Positions 7,789 to 12,066 of a stretch of DNA of 12,066 nucleotides are shown here, one piece after another. The DNA comes from Amoebophilaceae bacterium. Lineage in GTDB: Bacteria; Bacteroidota; Bacteroidia; Cytophagales; Amoebophilaceae. The stretch's first letter is position 1, and every line of letters starts with the position of its first letter. Under the pieces are notes generated by a model that had not been told where the DNA came from, did no database searches, and saw only the letters and a list, made by a program, of their open reading frames with translations. The stretch lies in the NCBI GenBank assembly GCA_023257955.1, contig JALRAY010000032.1:1-12066 (forward strand). The letters run 5' to 3'. The translations under genes were made by a program, and so were the position numbers.

Positions 7789-7938
7789 ATAATGTATTGT
7801 GATAATAGGATAGTAGAGTATTCATCAATGCGTATGCGCTTATGCTGAAGGCATATGTATGCATCAAGTAGGCTTCCATCCTCTTGCATGCTGCTTGTTG
7901 TGCTGTAGGACCGAGAAGGGGCTATGCTTTTCTAGCCG

Positions 7939-8219
7939 TTATACCGCAATCCGTTGCAACTGATAGAGTGGCATACCTGTTACTTGTCTGATGATATTGA
8001 TATCTAGCTTTTGCCTGAACATGTTTTTGGCCGTCTCTAGGATGCCCTCTGCTTTACCTTCCGCTTTTAAGCTATCTGCTAATGTTTGCATATGTTTTGA
8101 TTTTTAATATGCGGGTTAATTGGTTGATGATATCGTCATTACTCAAGTGAGCTAAGGACTTAGCTTTTCTGATGATATCAAAAATAATACATCCGAGTAA
8201 TTCTTTGAGCCGAGATAGA
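7939..8219 (-). pseudogene. Broken C-terminal remnant of an Rpn-family gene
   Basis: The clear part is the frame from 8103 to 7939. It includes MQTLADSLKAEGKAEG, then ILETAKNMFRQKLDINIIRQ and VTGMPLYQL, before a stop. This is the characteristic Rpn-family tail: a Gly/Glu/Lys-rich helix and then a short motif ending in VTG-L. An in-frame stop lies at 8104-8106. Just upstream a different frame (8219 to about 8101) reads SRLKELLGCIIFDIIRKAKS and then SNDDIINQLTRILK, a plausible preceding part of the same protein separated by a frameshift. The nuclease core is absent. It is not the missing half of the Rpn remnant at the left end, since the two lie more than 7 kb apart with intact genes between. 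I am confident of the tail and less so of the upstream frame. Confidence 0.72.
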
Positions 8220-8222
8220 GTA

Positions 8223-8556
8223 GTTTGTTTTCTGAATTTAGTATTTTAAGATTATCTCAAACAATCTCGAAGAACAACCATGCAAATAACGAAAACAACT
8301 AGGAACTGTTTACAATTCACATTAAGGAATCCAATGCGGCTTGATTGATGCATTATAGCCTTTGTTTTGCCAATGTTTTTTCCCTTGTGTTTAGTTGTAT
8401 TATTGAAAATGTAAAGCATTTAGCCTCTAAATCAATCAGTTTGCCAAATGTAAAACGGCTCTTAATTTTACTATCAGAACGAAACATAAAAAACTATAAC
8501 TTCACGTAAATATTAACTTAGGTACTCTTGAAGGGATTTTTATTAAAACAACGCTT
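8223..8556. other. A/T-rich stretch without a confident gene; short ORFs on both strands
   Basis: No recognisable protein or RNA gene. Three short frames are open: minus 8487-8353 (44 residues, starting MFRSDSKIKSRFTFGKLIDL); plus 8348-8509 (53 residues, with ISLPNVKRLLILLSERNIKN); and a minus frame running through about 8355 to 8252. They overlap antisense, so at most one can be real. The sequence AGGAACTGTTTACAATTCAC near 8299 has the look of a terminal inverted repeat of an IS5-like element, but I found no partner copy in the window. The most economical reading is decayed mobile-element sequence. Confidence 0.35.
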
Positions 8557-8996
8557 ATGCATATTCAACTCCCCCATTTTATATATAAGCTAGGCACGCC
8601 TACGCACATGGTAATAGACAAGGAAAGCACCGCCTATGATGCATGCGATTTCAACTTAAAGGATAAAAGGATAAGATTTAGACGTGCGAAAGTGACACCT
8701 GTGAAAGCAGGAGCTTTTGTGGTTGTATGGAAACGCAGCGATGCTGGTGAAGTAATCCCCTATGATAGTGATGGGAATTTGATTACTTAATTATCGGTAT
8801 ATCAGATAGGGCATACTTTATTTTTCCCAAGTCTGTTTTACTGACGCATAAAATTTTATCTCATAAAGGCGTAGAGGGAAAAAGAGCTTTTCGAATCTAT
8901 ACCCCCGATGATGAGAATTTAAATAAGCAAGCTTCCCAAACACGTAACTGGCAACAAGACTATTACTATTGTTCCCCCAATCATGGGAAGATATGA
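8557..8996 (+). pseudogene. mepB: MepB-family protein, broken by a one-base frameshift
   Basis: The first frame (8557 to about 8772) has AYDACDFNLKDKRIRFRRAK, VTPVKAGAFVVVWKR and VIPYDSD. These match the N-terminal and central MepB signature (acidic/aromatic strand, FR.AK.TP.K.G.FV..WKR, PYD..D). That frame then runs to a stop at 8788-8790. The -1 frame continues exactly where the family should: EFDYLIIGISD, FIFPKSVLLTHKILS, GVEGKRAFRIYTPDDENLNK and TRNWQQDYYY, ending at 8994-8996. Joined, the two frames give a protein of about the family's usual length, so the lesion is one missing base near 8770-8775. No slippery heptamer or pausing structure supports programmed frameshifting. In Staphylococcus, mepB lies beside the MepA multidrug efflux gene; its biochemical role is not established. 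The retained length and clean reading frames suggest the break is recent. Confidence 0.87.
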
Positions 8997-9062
8997 CATG
9001 CCTCATACCCTAAAATAGGCTCCTTACTTTATCTTTATGGCAAAGACATCGCTCCAATCACC

Positions 9063-9725
9063 ATGCAACTGACCCATACCGAAGAAAATTACCTCAAAGT
9101 CGTCTATAAGCTCTCCAATAGCGGCCAACAGCCCGTATCCACCACCTCCCTAGCAGAAGCATTAGGCATAAGCCCTGCTGCCATCACAGATATGATACAG
9201 CGAATGCATAAGAAAGGCTTGTTGAGCTATCAAAAATATCAAGGCGTGAATATATCGGATGTGGGCAAGGAACACGTAATGCAAGTACTGCGCAGAAGAA
9301 GGTTATGGGAAGTCTTTTTGGTAAAGAAGTTAAACTTTACCTGGGACGCAATACAAGCTATGGTGGAAGAGTTAGAGCATATTCAATCCAATACCCTCAT
9401 ACAGCAGCTAGATACATACTTAGACCACCCTACGCATAGTCCCCATGGGGAACCTATCCCGGATATGCGAGGGGAGATGAAGACGGAAGTACAGGTGACG
9501 TTGAGTCAATTTGCCATTGGACAGAAAGGCGTCTTACTAGCTGTAAAAGATGATACTGCAGCCTTCTTGCAATACCTCAACAAACGAGGCATTTACTTAG
9601 GCGCGACTATAGAAGTGCTAGAAAACATCCCCTTTGATCAATCCCTAGATGTGCGTATTGATGGCGAAAAACTGATCAATATCCCGCTAAAGGCAAGTGA
9701 TAATTTGTTGATGGTAAGTGCATAA
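9063..9725 (+). CDS. DtxR/MntR-family metal-dependent transcriptional repressor
   Basis: 220 residues in the three-part DtxR layout. The winged HTH (about 1-70) includes SLAEALGISPAAITDMIQRM as the helix-turn-helix. The dimerisation and metal-binding region covers 71-125 (RRRRLWEVFL, EELEHIQS), and a C-terminal FeoA/SH3-like domain runs from about 145 to 218. Homologues repress metal-uptake genes when Mn(II) or Fe(II) is bound. The residue numbering happens to match DtxR, so ligands can be read off: Glu102, Glu105 and His106 of the primary site and Glu83 are kept, but the ancillary-site His79 is Arg and His98 is Gln. Relatives in Bacteroidota usually read RKHRLWE and H..xxEQLEH here. Metal sensing may therefore be altered. 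No target transporter gene lies nearby. The next gene starts 141 bases downstream. Confidence 0.88.
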   Translation: MQLTHTEENYLKVVYKLSNSGQQPVSTTSLAEALGISPAAITDMIQRMHKKGLLSYQKYQGVNISDVGKEHVMQVLRRRRLWEVFLVKKLNFTWDAIQAMVEELEHIQSNTLIQQLDTYLDHPTHSPHGEPIPDMRGEMKTEVQVTLSQFAIGQKGVLLAVKDDTAAFLQYLNKRGIYLGATIEVLENIPFDQSLDVRIDGEKLINIPLKASDNLLMVSA

Positions 9726-9866
9726 CATCGTAACATATATCACCGGCGCATTAGCATACGTCAGGTGCGCAGCGTAAAGCAGCCCCCCATACCTTGGAAG
9801 TTGTTGGAAAAGCGGTGCTATTAAAACTTGTTAACAACTGCAATACTTTGTGTATCTCCCTCTTCT

Positions 9867-11894
9867 ATGCCTACTCCGAATAACCTCCTAAATAGCCCAA
9901 GTCCATATCTCCAGCAACATGCTTATAGCCCCATTCAGTGGCATCCTTGGTCTGCCGCAGCTTTGGCACGCGCGGAGCAGGAAGATAAGCCCATTGTATT
10001 GAGTATTGGTTACGCTGCCTGCCATTGGTGTGGGGTAATGGGGAGAGAGACCTTTGAAGATGAGGAAGTCGCTGCTTTAATGAATCAACACTTTATAGCC
10101 ATTAAGGTAGATCGGGAAGCACAGCCAGATATCGATAGGGTGTATATGCACGCCTTGCAAGCTATGGGGATACCGACAGGCTGGCCCTTGCATGTATTCC
10201 TGTTACCGAATCAAGAACCTTTTTATGGGGGCACCTATTTTACGAATGCTGTTTGGAAGCAGTTATTACACCAAATCGCGAAAGCCTATCAACATCATAG
10301 ACCGCAGCTGGCAAGCTCCGCCAGAGCATTCACCAAGACCATACATGACATGGCGCCCGCAACCTGTAAGCGCAATCATCTCCCTGCCAAAATTGCCCTA
10401 CAAGACCTACAGCACTTCTTTCAAAACCTGTATCAGCACCTGGATCTGACTTACGGAGGTATAGCCGGGGCACCCAAATTTCCGATGCCTAGCGTCAGCT
10501 CGTTTTTACATACTTATTATTTACTCACCGGTGATGAAACCGCTTTAGCACAGCTGCAACGCACCATCACTACCATGGCATGCGCAAGCATCTATGATCA
10601 ACTTGGGGGAGGATTTGCCAGGTATGCCACAGATGCGGCATGGAATAGGCCACATTTTGAAAAGATGTTAGCTGACAATGCTTTGCTCATTAGCCTCTAT
10701 ACCAAAGGATATGCATTCACGCAAGTACCGCTCTATAAGGAGGTGATAGCGCAAACCATAGCTTTTGTAGTCAGAGATATGCGGCATCCAGGAGGGGGAT
10801 TTTACAGCGCAATTGCTGCAGACTGCGAAGGGGAGGAGGGAAGGTGCTACACCTGGATGACACAGCAAGTAATAGCTGCCTTGGGTGATGATTATTTCGC
10901 CTTTATAGATCACTACCCTATGATCCCTTGTGAAGCGGGGAAGGATAGATACCTCCTCACCAGAAAGAGTGATGTTGCTGCCTGCCCAAGTGCCGAGCAA
11001 GCGAAACAAACATTACTTACCACTCGTTCGCAGCGGATACAACCTGAAGTAGATACAAAGGTGTTGACAGCATGGAATGGGATGATAATACAAGCTTTGC
11101 TGGATGCGTATTATGCCTTGGGCGAAGAACAGTATTTGGAACTGGCCTATAGCAATGCCCGATTTATAAAGCAATATTTGATAAAAGAGGAGAAGGTAGC
11201 CCATGGTTATTATCAAGGCGCAGTATTGGGGGATGGTTACCTGGAAGATTACGCCTGGGTAGTGCGTGCATGGATTAGCTTATATCAAATGACTCTAGCA
11301 GAAGACTGGCTGTTGCAAGCGGTAGCGTTGACGGATGATGCCTTAGCCTCTTTTGACGATAGTACCAATAGCCTCTTACATATGTCGGAAAGAGAAAAAC
11401 ATGGATTGATTATGAATCCCATAGAAGTGCTAGATGAAGCTACCCCTAGCCCCAATGCGGTGATGGCGCATAATCTTTTGCAGCTCGGGGGTCTATGTCA
11501 GCGGGAAGATTACGATACACGCGCACAAGACATGATAGCGCGTGTATATCCTTTATTCCAAGACAATCCGGTATACATAGCCTCTTGGGGGCATGTGTAT
11601 GCACTTCAGCTACACCGCGTAACCATTGCCATCGCCGGATCTCAGTGTAAAGAATGGGCTTATGCAATCAAAAAGCAGTATCCAGATGTGATCATTGCGG
11701 GGACTATTGCTTCAAGCAATCTTACCTTATTGCAAGAGAAAACGCCAAACAGTCAACAAGGCACAAGCGCTTATATCTGTCATAATCAAACTTGCCTATC
11801 GCCTGTTCATAGCCTTGCAGACGTCTTGATAACCTTGTGTACGATATATATAGATACTCCGCACCGCGAGGATAGCAATGAATTCCCCCTCTAG
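9867..11894 (+). CDS. Thioredoxin-like DUF255 protein (YyaL/SPATA20 family)
   Basis: 675 residues from the chosen ATG. A TTG 39 bases upstream extends the frame, but the ATG (MPTPNNLLNSPSPYLQQHA) matches the usual family start. The N-terminal thioredoxin-like domain (about 1-160) has KPIVLSIGYAACHWC with CxxC at Cys52 and Cys55, KVDREAQPDID, and GWPLHVFLLP...GGTYF. The rest is the large alpha/alpha-barrel-like region, with GGIAGAPKFPMPS, GGGFARYATD, HFEKMLADNALL (263-274), DCEGEEGRCYTW, TAWNGMIIQALLDAY and SPNAVMAHNLLQL. Length and order are full. The biochemical function of the family is unknown; a redox or sugar-epimerase-like role has been suggested by fold. The conserved His after the CxxC is Gly56, the next conserved acidic residue is Gly59, and the barrel motif DADSEGEEG has lost its first Asp (AADCEGEEG). 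No signal peptide is convincing. Confidence 0.93.
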   Translation: MPTPNNLLNSPSPYLQQHAYSPIQWHPWSAAALARAEQEDKPIVLSIGYAACHWCGVMGRETFEDEEVAALMNQHFIAIKVDREAQPDIDRVYMHALQAMGIPTGWPLHVFLLPNQEPFYGGTYFTNAVWKQLLHQIAKAYQHHRPQLASSARAFTKTIHDMAPATCKRNHLPAKIALQDLQHFFQNLYQHLDLTYGGIAGAPKFPMPSVSSFLHTYYLLTGDETALAQLQRTITTMACASIYDQLGGGFARYATDAAWNRPHFEKMLADNALLISLYTKGYAFTQVPLYKEVIAQTIAFVVRDMRHPGGGFYSAIAADCEGEEGRCYTWMTQQVIAALGDDYFAFIDHYPMIPCEAGKDRYLLTRKSDVAACPSAEQAKQTLLTTRSQRIQPEVDTKVLTAWNGMIIQALLDAYYALGEEQYLELAYSNARFIKQYLIKEEKVAHGYYQGAVLGDGYLEDYAWVVRAWISLYQMTLAEDWLLQAVALTDDALASFDDSTNSLLHMSEREKHGLIMNPIEVLDEATPSPNAVMAHNLLQLGGLCQREDYDTRAQDMIARVYPLFQDNPVYIASWGHVYALQLHRVTIAIAGSQCKEWAYAIKKQYPDVIIAGTIASSNLTLLQEKTPNSQQGTSAYICHNQTCLSPVHSLADVLITLCTIYIDTPHREDSNEFPL

Positions 11895-11906
11895 ATATAC
11901 TAGAGG
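11888..11906 (+). terminator. Possible transcription terminator hairpin after the DUF255 gene
   Basis: CCTCTAG, a 5-base ATATA loop, then CTAGAGG form a perfect 7-base-pair stem that includes the stop codon. No strong T-run follows (TGTTGCGTATTT), so it could be a weak or Rho-aided terminator, or an mRNA-end stabilising hairpin. Confidence 0.45.
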
Positions 11907-11983
11907 TGTTGCGTATTTCATTAACACTGCTTTCTTGTACGGTTGTAACTACTCAGGTATCTCTAAACGACGTTAAAAGGCGC

Positions 11984-12012
11984 CGTTATTGCGAGCTTAG
12001 CGAAGCAATCCA
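11984..12012 (+). repeat. Dispersed ATTGCGAG...GAAGCAATCC repeat, copy 2
   Basis: Same arms as the minus-strand copy at 3094-3132: CGTTATTGCGAG, a short spacer, then GAAGCAATCCA. ATTGC (11988-11992) and GCAAT (12005-12009) are inverted. It lies in the noncoding tail after the DUF255 gene; nothing else recognisable occurs from 11907 to the window end. Confidence 0.7.
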
Positions 12013-12066
12013 GACGTAGCACTCGCCATGGGTTGATGCGACTCTGTAGGTTTTCAAGGCCTTTGC

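Noticed and set aside
8760..8790. Programmed -1 frameshifting in the MepB gene
   Set aside because: There is no X-XXY-YYZ slippery heptamer in the correct frame at the switch point, and MepB is not known to use frameshifting; a simple indel is more likely.
9828..9866. TTG start for the DUF255 protein, lying in a TTGTTAACAA palindrome
   Set aside because: The ATG at 9867 gives the family-typical N-terminus, and the extra 13 residues have no homologous counterpart that I recognise.
1..12066. CRISPR array, complete IS element, rRNA or tRNA genes, phage module
   Set aside because: No regularly spaced repeats, no transposase with paired terminal repeats, and no structural RNA signatures were seen on either strand.

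Overview
The window looks like a piece of a reduced, decaying genome from an intracellular Bacteroidota, most like the Amoebophilaceae (Cardinium/Amoebophilus group). I infer this from four things: the family-typical sequence of FabI (SQSPTPTTAG motif), TyrRS and the DtxR-like regulator; the absence of convincing Shine-Dalgarno sequences before any gene; the density of broken accessory genes, including two remnants of the Rpn/PD-(D/E)XK 'transposase' family; and short dispersed ATTGCGAG...GAAGCAATCC repeats. The lineage is inferred by eye and was not checked by a search.

Layout. Positions 1-850 are a graveyard: the 5' part of an Rpn-family nuclease gene and a frameshifted RelE/HigB-type toxin, both on the minus strand. 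Next come an intact metallo-beta-lactamase-fold hydrolase (853-1500, minus) and tyrS (1739-3016, plus), which starts divergently from it. TyrS converges on a minus-strand block whose intergenic gap holds palindromes and one dispersed repeat. Read in transcription order, that block is fabI (7788-6976), two tandem lipoprotein alpha/beta-hydrolases (6878-5919 and 5796-4753) and a YifB/ComM-type AAA+ ATPase (4706-3168). The four are co-directional with gaps of 97, 122 and 46 bases.

Positions 7789-8556 hold no intact gene: a broken C-terminal piece of a second Rpn-family gene, then low-complexity sequence with short ORFs on both strands. From 8557 everything is on the plus strand: a MepB-family gene broken by a one-base frameshift, an intact DtxR/MntR-type metalloregulator, and a full-length thioredoxin-like DUF255 (YyaL/SPATA20) protein. 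A small hairpin and a second copy of the dispersed repeat close the window.

Intact genes are housekeeping (translation, fatty-acid synthesis, metal regulation) or envelope hydrolases. I found no CRISPR array, tRNA, rRNA or complete insertion sequence, and no clear multi-gene novel system. The observations most worth a second look are the DtxR-like regulator, which appears to have lost two of its ancillary metal ligands, and the lipoprotein pair, which shares a nearly identical 50-base signal-peptide segment although the mature proteins have diverged.
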